Under the pieces are notes generated by a model. That model did not search any database and was not told the origin of the DNA. It saw only the letters and a program-made list of their open reading frames with translations. 64,000 nucleotides of DNA from Sapria himalayana (Eukaryota > Streptophyta > Magnoliopsida > Malpighiales > Rafflesiaceae). The position numbers and the translations under genes are program-made. Positions 13,001-24,457 of the stretch are shown here, piece after piece (the stretch's first letter is position 1; every line of letters starts with the position of its first letter). The stretch is taken from the NCBI GenBank assembly GCA_029783825.1, contig JAREIK010002028.1, positions 62,001-126,000 of the forward strand, in the 5' to 3' direction.

Positions 13001-13295
13001 ATGTAGATGAAGATCTAGAAAATTTATGTTACTCAAATAGTTGCCTAATAGAAATTGAGATGATCAATTTCTATCTGAACATGAGTTTGAACTTCTATCA
13101 AAATCAAAAAAAAATCAGGAGATCAATTGGAGAATGACAGTGATGTCGATAATTAAACTGGTTTAATTGTATTATAATATTAAACTATCAAAGAGTTTCT
13201 ATATTTTGTTGAAATCTATCGGTGTGATTTATTCTAAAATGCATGCTTGCTCATCATATCTGTATTATTTGTTCTATGTTTTATTTTATACAATA

Positions 13296-13690
13296 GATGA
13301 TGCATAAAAGTGGCCGAGGTGGAGTTGGATGTGGATGCAAAAATGAACCAAATTCATCTAGTATGTTACATCATGTTGTTGAATTAGTACAATCTCATAT
13401 CCACCATATCCAGACTTCAACATCATAATCACCACCTCCATTTCTATCAGCATCACCATCATTGAGACCTCTACTATCATCTTTATCAGATATAAGCCCA
13501 CCATCCATTATGCTTCCTACACACACTTTTTATCCATCTCATTCTTTTACACCACATTTTAGACCGATAGTTTCCCCATTTACAAAACCAATGACATCAT
13601 CAAATGATGCCTTCCTCTACATTCATTCTAAGTTAGTAATTGAGATTATAGATGGGAGGTAAAAAAAATATGTAAATATGACTTGAAAAA
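13296..13690 (+). pseudogene. CACTA gene 2 (Ptta/En/Spm type), N-terminal piece, copy G
   Basis: Starts with MMHKSGRGGVGCGCK-like sequence near 13,300. A Pro/Ser/Thr-rich stretch follows, in which PPSIMLPTHTFYPS at 13,498-13,540 is matched by PPLIALSTHTFDPS in copy E on the minus strand, and the piece closes on KLVIEIIDGR at 13,630-13,660, again matched in E (ARLVIEIVDGR). Gene 2 in this superfamily encodes the accessory protein that binds subterminal repeats. A stop lies in the SH..S stretch near 13,426. Homology ends at about 13,680, so the Transposase_24 region and the coiled-coil tail are absent: copy G is truncated here. Confidence 0.7.
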
Positions 13691-13699
13691 AAAATCTGA

Positions 13700-16600
13700 T
13701 GTTACTCTCATTGGCTTTTTTAAATATATAGTTATGATTTTCTTGTTTTCACTGTTATTTATTTATTTGTATAGTTTTATTACTCTCACAAGTGCTTTAT
13801 ATATTAATAAGGACTAAATTAACTATTTTTATGATGTATTAATTTTTTATAAAATTATACAAAAATTTTTTTTAAAATTTTAAAATAAGAAACTTAAAAA
13901 TTTGTATTAAAGTAACATTAAATATTAAATTCAATAAGTATAATAATTGTTTATTTTATTTTAAAAATTAAATTAACATATATTAAAAGTTCTATTAATA
14001 TACATATAAATTAATTCATTGTATAATAAAATAGAAAATATTTTATAAACTATCTGAATTGACTAATAAACTAGTAAAAATTAATATTATTTTATGTAAA
14101 AAAATTTTATTATTATATAAACCTTTTAAATAAATAAATAATACAATATTTGAAATCTTGAAATATAATATAAATATAATTTTTTTAATAAAAAAAAGAA
14201 AATAAATTAATATTTATAAATAAATACATAGATGTTTGCTCTTAAAAAAATATTTACGGATTAAATAATTGAGTAATATTTTGACTATTAGCTTTTAACA
14301 TTAATTTTTTATTAAAATAATAAATATGATTTAAAAATTTTTAATGATAAAATATAAATTTTTATATTTTTTAACATTAATAGTATTTTATAATTCTTAG
14401 GTGAGTGACTTGAAGGCAAATCATCTATTCATTTATGTCTTATTATATGGAGTTTGTTAATTTTGTACCTATTTGATTTTTTTTATAAGGCTAATAATAA
14501 TTTTTTTATTGTTTATATATTTCTTGTTTATATTAATATTATAATAAAAAATTTTAAGGTGTTTATTTTTCATTTGTAGCTTAGAACATGCACATTAATT
14601 TTGTTCGAAAAATTTTTTATAGTGAATACAATTAATTAGTCTTTTTGATTATATATATATATTATTTATTTAATGTTATAATAATTAAACATATAAAAAA
14701 TTTGATTATCTTCTTCGACACTGATTATCTTCTTCGACACCATTATCTTCTTCGACACCGATGCTTAAGTGATGCGAACCTCGACAGAAGGCCATCCATC
14801 CCTCGACACTGATGCTTCAACATATATTTGATTTCAAGGTTTAAGTTTCAATTTTTTTTTGATTTGGGGTACATTTTGACATTTATTCTTCATCGATTAA
14901 CTTGATTAAGCTCAAGTTTTTAATGATTACGAAATTCTTCTCCTTAATTCACCGTGGTGTTTTTGGATAGTGTGTATATACTTAATCATATACATACTTC
15001 ATGCATTTGTGATATAATGCATTGTCATTGTGTGGATTTTGATGGTGCATAGTAGGTATGCCGAATTAAAAAAATTTCCAATATAAATAACTACATACTG
15101 TATACAAAAAAAGTATACATAAATATATGTTTGCTTTAAATAAGTGTGTTTAAAATAACTATATATATATGACTATAAAAAAGTATACATAAACTATTTA
15201 AACAAAATTATATCTATAATTTTTTTATTACAATAGATGTGAAATGAAAAAATTGTTATGCGTTGTTTGGCAATGTTGGAATTAAGTGGGTGAACTTCTT
15301 TATCATGGTTTGGGTGATTTTGATGCTAAAGTTTGCTGGTATCTTTTTTTTGTTATGGTTATAAATATTTCTATTTAAAACTTCAATTATTCATTGCCCA
15401 TTGCTAATGTTTTTGTTCAAGGGTTTTCTTGAGTGAGGAGCATGAAAAAAAATACATATGTTCTTGATTTATTATTCTAAAAAATAAATTTTTAGAATAA
15501 TTATTTTAAAACAAATAGTTTAAATCTGTATTTTGCTATTATATGAATGATAAAATGAGAGTGTGTGTATGATCATAGTCTGTGTTATTTATGGTAAGTT
15601 TTTTAGCAGTGTATTTTTTGATAGTGTAAGTTTTTTGTTGTGTTCATTTTTTATGGTTGTGTATATGTGTTTAATAATTTTTGCATTATTAAAATTACTA
15701 TGTGCTATGCATTTAACATCTTTTTTGAAAAATCCAGAAAAGCCATTTTGATTAATCTATTCATAATTTTTGTAGTGTGTATGTGCGCGCATGTGTGTAA
15801 TAAATAATATGAATATATATATATATATATATTCTATTTATTAATTCAACTCTATTAAGTAAGTTTAGGAAAATGAAAATAATTTTGTGATTTAATTCAA
15901 AATTATTATATTTAATTAACTGGTTTTATATTTGAGCTATAATATTTTTCAAATTGGTTTGAAACCCATTGATGGTTATCTTTTGATAATCTTTTGAGAT
16001 TGGAAGGCATATCAATTGAATATTCATGTCTTTGCTTGCTCTAATGATTTGTTGTTGTTAGGTAACCAAACTTTTTGATTGATTAATCATGTCATAGAAA
16101 AAATATTAATAAAGGAACCATAGTTAGTCTTTCAAGACCTTAGTTTCTCTAATGGAGATGATTTGTAGAACATATATTACCAACCTCAAGACAATTTATT
16201 ATAAAAAAATGTATATTGATGTTGTATCATGGTTGATGTGTGAGATACATATATCACTATGCTATATCAAATCACGGAAGTTGTCAACAATGGAAAATCA
16301 ACACTCAAACATATGCTCTAACAAATGGATTCCTATATGTTGCAAGTTGATACTTATCTATTATTAATCTTGAACATTGGTAATTAATTTACCCTTTATA
16401 CTCTATTTTCAATTAGATACTCATCTATTAGTAAGCTTTCTCAATTGAACTATTATTTATATTTTTATTTGATTAATGATAAAGTATAATGGCATATACT
16501 ATAGACCATGTTAAAGATAAAGCATAGAGAAATATTATCTCATCTATAAATGAGCATTCTCATTTGAAAGTAGATACTAATTTGTGGTAGTAGCAGTACA

Positions 16601-16700
16601 ATAAGAAGAAGTAGAAAAAGATGAAGAAGAAGCGGTAAGAGAAGGAGAAAAAGTTTAAGATGATGAAAAAATTAGAGTAGCCTTATAGCTCTTAAGTAGC
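13700..16700. other. AT-rich intergenic DNA, no gene recognised
   Basis: Long homopolymer-rich A/T DNA. Parts of it (about 14,260-14,900) have diverged relatives at about 53,640-53,740 and 58,060-58,600, shown by shared stretches such as 'attgagta..atttt.actat' and 'gtgacttgaag'-type words, so this is an older dispersed repeat. Open frames at 15,563-15,751 and 16,152-16,367 have no recognisable motif. Purine-rich (GAA/AAG) DNA occupies 16,590-16,680. Confidence 0.6.
14704..14760 (+). repeat. 19-bp minisatellite, three units
   Basis: Three consecutive 19-bp units of the form 'gattatcttcttcgacacc' at 14,704-14,722, 14,723-14,741 and 14,742-14,760, nearly identical. Single relics of 'cctcgacactgatgcttcaa' follow near 14,802-14,820, so the array was once longer or is part of a larger degenerate repeat. 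Confidence 0.85.
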
Positions 16701-17072
16701 AATTACATGCATTACAAGAAATCCTAATCATTCTAATCTCCAAATAGAAAAAAATATTAGGCTTGCATCTCTTAAATTACAAAACAAAATAACAAAACCA
16801 ATTTAATATTATGCATTGATACCACTAAAAGGTAGGAATATTACTCTGAGAAGTATTTTCTTAAATTAGTTCAATTTTAAAATTTTATTAAATATAATTT
16901 TTGACAATTAAAGTACTATTCTTTATAATTTGTTGCATCCAAAAATAGCACCAACTTTTATCCAACTTTGCAAAAAAAAAGGGATTCCTCCATAACACTA
17001 ATAATAATAATAATACTTAATATTTTCATCCTTAATCTATATATATATATATATTATGGATAATTATGCTAT

Positions 17073-17400
17073 GGAATCCAAAAAAAAAATATCTATGATT
17101 TGGGTTATATTTTAGTACATATATTCGAATACTCATAATTATCCCAATATAATTAAAAAAAACATTATGCATACACTTTTTTCAGCTTACTCAGTATGCA
17201 AAAACGAATTAATGCATATGTTTATGCATACAGAGTATTTATGAACTCCATATGCATATGTTTTTGTTTACGAAATAATGAGTTTCTACATAAACTCATA
17301 TGCATACTTGAGTATGTGCATTCCGTATGAAAAAGGAAGGTAATTATCAGTATAGAAATTTGGAAGACCCAAATCATAAATAATTTGGATTTGGATCCCC
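17073..17400. mobile_element. MITE-like inverted-repeat element
   Basis: The left end starts 'ggaatccaaa' and carries 'atctatgatttgggtt' at about 17,091-17,106. The right end, read on the minus strand, starts 'ggggatccaaatccaaa' and carries 'atttatgatttgggtc'. Terminal inverted similarity is about 30 bp over a 330-bp body with no coding capacity. The interior holds a cluster of palindromic 'atgcata' words (17,168-17,305). Size, termini and AT content suit a miniature non-autonomous DNA transposon. The superfamily is not determined and no clear target-site duplication was read. Confidence 0.5.
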
Positions 17401-17789
17401 AAATGTTATATTAAAAGTAAAAATTGTAAAGAAATATAATTATTTTCATGTTGGTTCCCCTTAACATTTTTTCATATAATATTATAACTTTTATCCACTT
17501 TTGTTGCACCAAAATGCAGCAGCTTTGTTTATCTCACATAAGTTTTTAAAAATTTAAATCTAAAATAATATTTTTCAGAAATCAAAAATAAATTTTTTAT
17601 TCTCATAGAGTTTACCAAAATATACTTATTCAAAGAAAAATGATAGGTTAAATGTCAGGGCTTACACCTATTTAATGATGCCACATACCATCCAACTAGT
17701 AACTTTTTAGAAATCTTGGATTCAAAAATCTTTATCATTATAACACAAGTAAGATTTGATTATTTTAAGTGTTTAGAATTATAAGTATT
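17401..17789. other. AT-rich spacer before CACTA copy B leader
   Basis: No gene, no recognisable repeat unit and no CACTACAAG start. The left terminus of copy B is therefore not visible, unless the degenerate 'cattacaagaaatcc' at 16,710 is its decayed remnant, in which case the MITE-like element would sit inside copy B. Confidence 0.4.
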
Positions 17790-19072
17790 TGGGTAACTAT
17801 AGGTATACCCACATTTAACTATATTTATAATTACATGTATAATAACATACAATATAATATTTAACTATATGTGTATAACTATGTATAAATATTTGTATAA
17901 CTATATATAAATATTTGTATAATTATATAACACTCTAAAACATTAAATATAACTATATTTATAACTATGTATACATATATGTAAATCTATATATTTATTG
18001 ATAACTTTATATATTTGTGTATGACTATTTGTATGAATATAGTTATATATAACTATATGTTTAAATATATAAAAATATTAATATCTATATATACTATAAG
18101 TATAATACCATATAACTATGAATAATTCTATCTTACTATATGTATAAGTATAAAAACTTTATACATAACTATATTTAAATATATAATTAACAATATGTAT
18201 TTAATATACATTTTTATATATTAGTATAAATAATGCATTTTAGCATTTCCATACCTATATATAACTATATGTATAAATATATGAAATTATATGAAAAATA
18301 TATATATATACATTTATAAATATATGTTTAATTATACGTGTAACTATATGTATAATCACATGTAACTATATTTATAATTATATGTATAAAAATACAACAT
18401 AATGTTTAACTAAATGTGTATGACTATATATATTTATATTTTTATAACTATAAAAACTCTATTTAAATAAATATAACTTTATTTTTAATTATGTAAACAT
18501 ATATGTATACATATATGTAAATCTATATAATTGTTTATAACTTTGTATACATTTATTTATATTTACTTATAACTACTTGTATGCATCTATCTATGTATTT
18601 ATCCATCCATCTATCTATCTATCTAATAATATGTCGATATATGTATCTATCTATCTGTCTTTATATCTATCTATCTATAAATCTATATATCTCAATCAAT
18701 CAATCAATCTTCTATTAATCTATCTATCTATCTGTCTATCGATCTGTATATCAATCTATCTATTAATCATTCTTCAATTTGTTTATCTATCTGTCTATAT
18801 ATATATATCAATCTATCAATCAATCAATGTATTTGTATTTCTCTTTGTCTATCTATTTGTGTATCTATCTATCGATCTATTTGTCTATCAATCTTTCAAT
18901 AAATCTATCTAGATATTTGTCTATCTATCTCTCTATTTATCTTTCTGTCTATCTATCTCTATATCTATTTGTCTATCAATTAGATATATATTTATTGATA
19001 TAGCTAATTATATGTTAAACTAAATGTAACTATTTATAACTACATTTACTATATGTATCCTAACATATAATT
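17790..19072. repeat. TA-rich leader repeat of CACTA copy B
   Basis: Same 'taactatatgtata' type as the leader of copy G, including a relative of the 545-bp unit at about 18,140-18,320. In contrast to G, this copy contains a TATC tetranucleotide array at 18,576-18,990, after which the TA-rich leader resumes ('aattatatgttaaactaaatg') and passes into the conserved block at 19,073. Confidence 0.75.
18576..18990 (+). repeat. TATC tetranucleotide array inside the copy B leader
   Basis: About 415 bp of degenerate (TATC)n with frequent TTTG, TATA and CAAT variants. It lies within the leader of CACTA copy B at a place where copy G has only TA-rich repeat. The same variant spectrum is found in the giant arrays at 27.3-29.4 kb and 31.7-43.3 kb, pointing to a shared origin or the same mutational process. 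Open frames rich in Ser, Ile, Tyr and Leu across it are artefacts. Confidence 0.9.
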
Positions 19073-19300
19073 ATATATGGGATTATACTATTTTGTTGCA
19101 CCAACTTGAAATAAAACGGCTAAACATATAATATCAACATTATGTAAGCACATAGCATGAGAGTGTCTGTTGATCAGGCTCATATATGGTATAATACAAA
19201 TAAGGGTCGTACTCTTACTAATCCCAGCCCTTGGGCCTCAGACTCAAATAGTAACATATGTATAAAAAAATGTAATATTTGATAGGTTTGTACTAAAGAA
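19073..19300 (+). promoter_or_regulatory. conserved CACTA leader, possible promoter (copy B)
   Basis: Counterpart of 8,735-8,960 in copy G, with the same 'gtaagcacatagcatgagag', 'aggctcatatatggtataat' and 'atcccagcccttgggcctca' blocks in the same order. It is followed directly by the polypyrimidine tract. Conservation suggests a functional leader or promoter; this is inferred from position only. Confidence 0.4.
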
Positions 19301-19309
19301 CTTATATTT

Positions 19310-19592
19310 CTTTTATATAATTCTTCATTCTAACACCACTCTCTATGTGTCTCTCTCTCCCTCTATAATTCTTTTTGTCTTTCTCATCTTCTTTTTCTTT
19401 ATGCACACTCTCTCGTGTTATTTTTTTGGCTCTTCTTTCTTGCTTGTTCTCTTTCTCCCACCCCCTCTCTCCCTCTCTCTCTCTCTCTCCCTCCTTTTCT
19501 TTCTCCCTCTCTCTCTCCCCCTCTCTCGATTTCTCTACCCATCTCTCTCCCCACTTTATATCTCTCCTTCTCTCTCTCCCCTTTCCTCCATC
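19310..19592 (+). repeat. polypyrimidine leader tract, copy B
   Basis: About 280 bp of CT-rich DNA, equivalent to 8,975-9,242 in copy G. It is open in several frames on both strands (Ser/Leu/Pro-rich on +, Arg/Glu/Lys-rich on -) purely because of its composition. It ends at 'ctccatcaaacattaaatg', which is also where the G tract ends. Confidence 0.7.
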
Positions 19593-19773
19593 AAACATTA
19601 AATGTATTTTTTTTGCTTTCATTTCTTGTGCATTATTGTACTTTGCACCCTTTATCTAGTATAACTCTGATATTATTTATCTTTATCGTGCTAAAAATTA
19701 TGTTATTTATAATGTAGATCTTGAAAATGGCTTGCCTCTATATTCATGATATTTAAATTTTAAATATTCATCT

Positions 19774-19867
19774 GTAAGTAATTTTATTTTATTCTTTGTA
19801 TATTTGAAGTAATAGAATGTTTTATTTATATTAATGATTAAGCATTATTTTATGTAAATAAAACAGG
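19774..19867 (+). other. 5'-UTR intron of TNP2, copy B
   Basis: A GTAAGT donor follows 'aaatattcatct' at 19,774, and the acceptor reads 'aaataaaacag' ending at 19,867, six bases before the ATG at 19,874. The length is 94 nt. The same donor context, with GTAAGT, is readable in copy D on the minus strand (49,530-49,545). In copy G the donor has decayed to 'tttgtagtaa'. Confidence 0.6.
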
Positions 19868-19873
19868 GCAAAA

Positions 19874-22236
19874 TGAGCTCAGATCATCAGTGGATATACA
19901 AAAGGGTTATTAATGGATTTCTGAATAAAGATTTTTTTGACTGTGCTTGAAACTTTCATCAATTATGCATGTAGTCAATCGAGATTGAAGGATGGAGAAA
20001 AAATTAAGTATCCATGTAATCTTCGAAAGAGTCGTAATATCCCTTTTTGTGATGCAAACACTATAATATATCATTTGGCAAAGATATGGCTTTGTGCCAA
20101 ATTATTTTGTTTGGATTTATCACGGGGAAAGTACAAAGGATATGAATATTGACCAAAATGAGGTTATTGAATCATTTTCTTGTGGTGAATAATCATCAAA
20201 CACATACCATAGAATGATAATGAAAGCTATTGGTCCTAACTTCAATATGTATTACATGGATGAACTACCTATTCCTGAAGCTGAGAAATTTTATGAAATG
20301 CTTAAAGTTGCAAATAAAGAGTTGTGGTCTGGTTTTAAAACACATTCGTAATTGTCATTTGTGGGTCGACAAATGAGCATTAAGTCAGAAAATCATATGT
20401 CTAAGAAATTATTTGATCAGGTGATAGAATTGATGAAGAAGATTGTTCCGGATAATAAATTGATCACTAACAAATTTTACAACACTAAGAAGTTACTACG
20501 AGGAATGGGACTACTTGTAAAAAAAATTGATTGTTGTTTAAATGGATGCATGTTATAATAGGGCGGTGATAGTGATTTAATTAGTTGTAAGTTTTGTGGC
20601 CATCCTCGATTTAGGAAGGCACATCATGCCGTAGAAACACGAAAAAAATTGAAGGTTGTCTTTAAGAAGATGTATTAATTTCCATTAATTCCTCAAGTAC
20701 ATAAACTATATGCATCAAATTCTACATCAAATGATATGATGTGGCATTCTGAGCATGAGGTTGAAGAAGGGGTAATATGTCATCCATCAGATTCACCTAC
20801 TTGGAAGCATTTAATTATATACATCAAGATTTTGCAGCATAAAGTCCTAATGTGACATGCTAGATGTTTTCTTACCGCCTTTTATTGTAGAGTTAAATCA
20901 TTTATGGGATGTTGGCGTGAATACATATTATATCTCAAGAAACAAAATTTCTTTATGCGGGTAGCCCTTATATGGATGGTAAGTGACTTTCCTACATATT
21001 CAATGTTGTTTGACTGGAGTACTACAGGATGATTCACATGCCCGTATTGCATGACAAATTCTAATGCATTTACCCTCAAATTTAGTGGTAAACAATCATG
21101 GTTTGATAACCATCGTAAGTTTCTACCTGTGAATCATCCATTTCGAAGAAATAGAACTACATTTCAAAAAAATAAAACTGTGAAGAAAGTTGCACCAGCA
21201 GTTCATTCAGGAGATGAAATTATTATAGAGATTCATAGTTTGGGTTTGAAGAAGGTAACTGAAAAGGATGCTAATGGGAAGTAATGGACAAATAGGCAAA
21301 TTATTTGGCTAGAAAAATGTAGTATATTTTGGGACTTTCCCTATTGGAAGTCTAATTTAATTCGTCATAACTTAGATTTTTTGCATATTGAAAAAAATAT
21401 TTTTGACAATGTTTTCAACACTATCCTTAATGTAGACGGAAAGACAAAACATACTTTAAAATCAAACAAGAGCTGAATGATTACTGTCAGCATCCTGAAT
21501 TGAAACTAAATGAGGAAATAGAAAAAATTCTCTAAAGCTTGCTACCCACTTGATAAGAAGGCAATATAGATATGGTGTGAATGGGCTAAAATTTTGAAAT
21601 TTCTTGATCGATGTGTCAAATATGGGTAGATGCATGGATATGAATAATCTTAAGTTATTTGGAATGAAAAGTCATGACTGTCATGTATTTATGCAGAGAT
21701 AAATACCAATTGCATTCTGTGAATTACTTCCACTAAGTGTTTGGAAGGTCCTTACAGAACTAAGTTTGTTTTTCAAATAGCTAACTGCAACCAAAATAAA
21801 AATAGATGACATGGTGAGGCTGGAGAATGATATTCCACTTATTATTTGAAAGCTTGAACAGATATTCCCACTGACTTTTTTTGACTCAATGGAGCATTTT
21901 CTGGTCCATTTGGCATATGAAGCAAGGATTGCAGGGTCAGTGCAATTTAGGTGGATGTATCCTTTTGAGAGGTAATACATATAATTTGTTGTGTTTTATT
22001 ATTTCGTACTTTAAGTAATATTGTAATTTAATCAAATTGAAACCTAACATTGTGGTTGTAGGTATCTTGGTAAGTTGAAATTGAATGTTAGAAACAATGC
22101 AAAAGTTGAAGGTTCAATTTGCAATGCATATTTAATAGAAGAAGCATCATCATTTTGTTCTTATTATTTTGATGATAATGTCAATACAAAGAATAGAAAT
22201 GTGACGCAGAATTATGAAGGTCATGTGATGGTAGAA
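19874..22236 (+). pseudogene. TNP2-type CACTA transposase, copy B, internally deleted
   Basis: The start ATG at 19,874 is kept and reads MSSDHQWIYKRVINGFLNKD, the beginning of the transposase-associated domain, then frameshifts. Further blocks: PDNKLITNKFYNTKKLLRG (20,446-20,505); HSEHEVEEGVICHPSDSP-like (20,743-20,800); CPYCMTNSNAFTLKFSG near 21,040-21,090; HRKFLPVNHPFRRNRTTF (21,112-21,165); and DUF4218 from about 21,700 with an intron at 21,972-22,061. About 165 bp of catalytic core present in copy G is missing at about 20,855, where 'aatgtga' runs straight into 'catgctag', with a 2-bp GA overlap. At about 22,236 the frame jumps from DUF4218 sequence (NYEGHVMVE) into gene 2, so the DUF4216 part and most of gene 2 are deleted. 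Confidence 0.85.
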
Positions 22237-22570
22237 AGAAGGAGCGAGTGTACGGAATTGGCTCTAAGGGAGTGGCATTTTGTTGTAGCAGTCATGCTTC
22301 TAATTCATCTGTACAGCAATGGTGGACGAGGGGATCAAACAACAAGCATTGGAAACAAATGAACATATTATAGATATGGAGACCAAAATAAAAAAGAAGG
22401 ATGAGCAGATAACTAATTTGATGGAAGAAATGCAAGAAATTAAAGAAATTAAAAAAACAATGCAGTAGCAGATGTCCTATATGGAGTCATAGTTAGCGGC
22501 ATTGGTGCATCAAAGAGCATTCCGAGATATAACTTTGAATCCTCATAGGAGAGGCTAGTATTCCCTACAA
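22237..22570 (+). pseudogene. CACTA gene 2, C-terminal remnant, copy B
   Basis: The sequence after the deletion junction matches the end of gene 2 in copies D and E: a 'gtacggaattggctct.aggg' block, then a short acidic/Lys-rich helical stretch (METKIKKKDEQITNLMEEMQ-type, 22,376-22,440) typical of a coiled coil. Next come 'tatatggagtcatagttagc' at about 22,480 and a terminal 'aggagaggctagtat' also seen in D, E and F. Several stops are present. Only the tail of the gene survives; its N-terminal and central regions lie inside the deletion. Confidence 0.7.
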
Positions 22571-23077
22571 ATTATGAGGATGAGTGGGTATGAAATTTTT
22601 TCTGAACTGTTATTTATTTTTGTCTGTGTAACAAATAATTATGATATTTTTTGCAGGTTTCAAGTTTTTTTATTCTGGTTTTGTTTTTTGCTTTTCCAAT
22701 AAATCAAATTATGAATATTTGTAGGACACATTATGTGAGAGAAAAGAAAAAATATTGATTCAAAGCATTCAGACATTACCATGGTCCTTCCAATGCATGA
22801 GTCCCATATTTACCGATTTCAGCTTTATCAAAAAGAGGGCTAGCTTATCTTATCTTTATTATTCTAAAAATATTTTATTTTTGCACTCTCTTTATCTCTA
22901 AACATAATTGCTGGACACCTTTTAGATTTTTGTTGAAGCAATATGACAATCAACTTTAATTTGTGTTTGTTCATGCCTATAAAATTTATTTATATATATA
23001 TGTGAATATGTTTTTGTGTCTCTGAATTTTTTGGGTAGAGTTTTAGCCTATTATAGGTATGTAAAATCCTATATTCA

Positions 23078-23462
23078 GTAGTAGCGGTGGCGGTAGTGGT
23101 GGTAGCAGAAGCGGTAGTGGTGGCAGGGGAAGCGGCAGCGGCAGCAGCACAAGTGGCAATGGCAGCAGTAGTGGCAGCAACATCAGTAGCAGCAAACGCG
23201 ACCTCAGCGGCCGCAGCGACAGGTACGGCATCAGCGGCAGAAGTGCCAGTAGTAGCAGCAGCTACATCAGCTGCAGCGGTTGCTGTAGTGGTAGTAGTAG
23301 CGGCAACATTGGTAGCTTTGGTAGCATCGGCGACAGTAGTAGCGGCAGCACCGGCCGTGGGATCAACAGTAGTGGAAAAAGAAGCCGTGGCAGTGGTATT
23401 GGCAGCAGCCGCAGCGGCGGCAGCTGCTACAGGAGTGGCATCGGTAGTGAGAGTAGTACCAA
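23078..23462. repeat. GGC/GCA-rich trinucleotide island 1
   Basis: About 385 bp of degenerate (GGC/GCA/GGT)n with many CpG steps, standing in strongly AT-rich DNA. It is open in opposite strands at once (poly-Ala/Val on +, poly-Ala/Thr and Leu/Pro on -), as expected for a degenerate triplet repeat, so no protein is called. It sits at the same point of the tandem unit as island 2. Confidence 0.85.
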
Positions 23463-24237
23463 CGACAACAAATGTGGTATATACATACATATATAGTCAT
23501 TATATACGTACATATAATACTACAGTATTTTATGTACATATATACTGAGTATATATATGTACTCAGTATATATGTACACATAATTCTATAGTTTATATAT
23601 ACATATACTACAGTAATATATCTACAAGTGAAATGCTAGAATATATGTACATATTTACTACAGTAATATATATTTATCAAAACATAGTTTTATTTATTTA
23701 TTTTGATTTGATTTGGTTGTTTAAATTTCGTACAAATATGGTACCACATTGTTTCCTATACGAAGCATGTATAAGCAAGGATATTTTTAAACAAACATGA
23801 AGCACTGTGACTTGGACAGGATTTTCACAGCTGAAAGTTGGTGATCGGAGGAGCAGTTGGAGAGAAAGCAACATCAATGCATTAATAGATTATACTGTAT
23901 GCACAGTCGGTAGATACATTGATTAATAAGATGTAATATAATTTTATTATTTTTTTGTTTTGGTTATTTAAAATATTGTATTAGAATAAGTTATTGAATG
24001 ATTTTTTTTTAATTTAAAATTTCCATTTATAGTTTCTATTTTATTAAATTTAATTTTAATATATTAAATTATTTTTTTTAAAATTTTTGTTGACAATGTA
24101 TGACATTCAACAATAATTTTTGTTTGTTCATATCTATAATAACTATTTTTATATATCTATGAATATGTTTGTGTTTCTCCATAAATTTTGGGTAGAGTTT
24201 TAGCCTATTATAGGTATGTAAAAGGCTATTATCATTA

Positions 24238-24457
24238 GTGGTAGCTGCTGCAAGTGGCGGCTAAGGAGGCGGTAGCGGCGGTGGCAATGATAGCGGCAGT
24301 AGTGGTGATAGTGGTGGTGGCGGTAGTAATGGTAGTGGCGTCGGTAGTAGCAGCGGAGGTGGTAGTGGCGACAACAGCAGTGTTATTGGCAGCGACAGCG
24401 ACAATGGTAGTAGTGGCAGGAGTCGCGGCGGGAGCAGCAGCAACAGCACCAAATGAG
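24238..24457. repeat. GGC/GGT-rich trinucleotide island 2
   Basis: Shorter relative of the island at 23,078-23,462 in the second tandem unit, with the same 'ggcggtagtggt' type of sequence. It ends at 'caacagcaccaaatgagata' and is followed by the same AT segment. Open frames on both strands come from composition. Confidence 0.85.

Noticed and set aside
16710..16725. 'cattacaagaaatcc' as the left CACTA terminus of copy B
   Set aside because: One base off the CACTA core, no subterminal repeats follow, and the preceding three bases (atg) do not match those after 25,548 (caa). Kept only as a weak possibility.
21681..21980. Antisense open frame of 99 codons, and similar ones at 11,238-11,594, 48,963-49,361 and 57,424-57,765
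   Set aside because: Shadows of TNP2 (21,681 and 11,238; 48,963 is antisense to copy D) or of the EDR2-like exon (57,424).
22990..23548. Ala/Val- and Ala/Thr-rich open frames of over 150 codons on both strands
   Set aside because: They overlap on opposite strands over a degenerate GGC/GCA triplet repeat and have no start context, domain or conservation outside the repeat.
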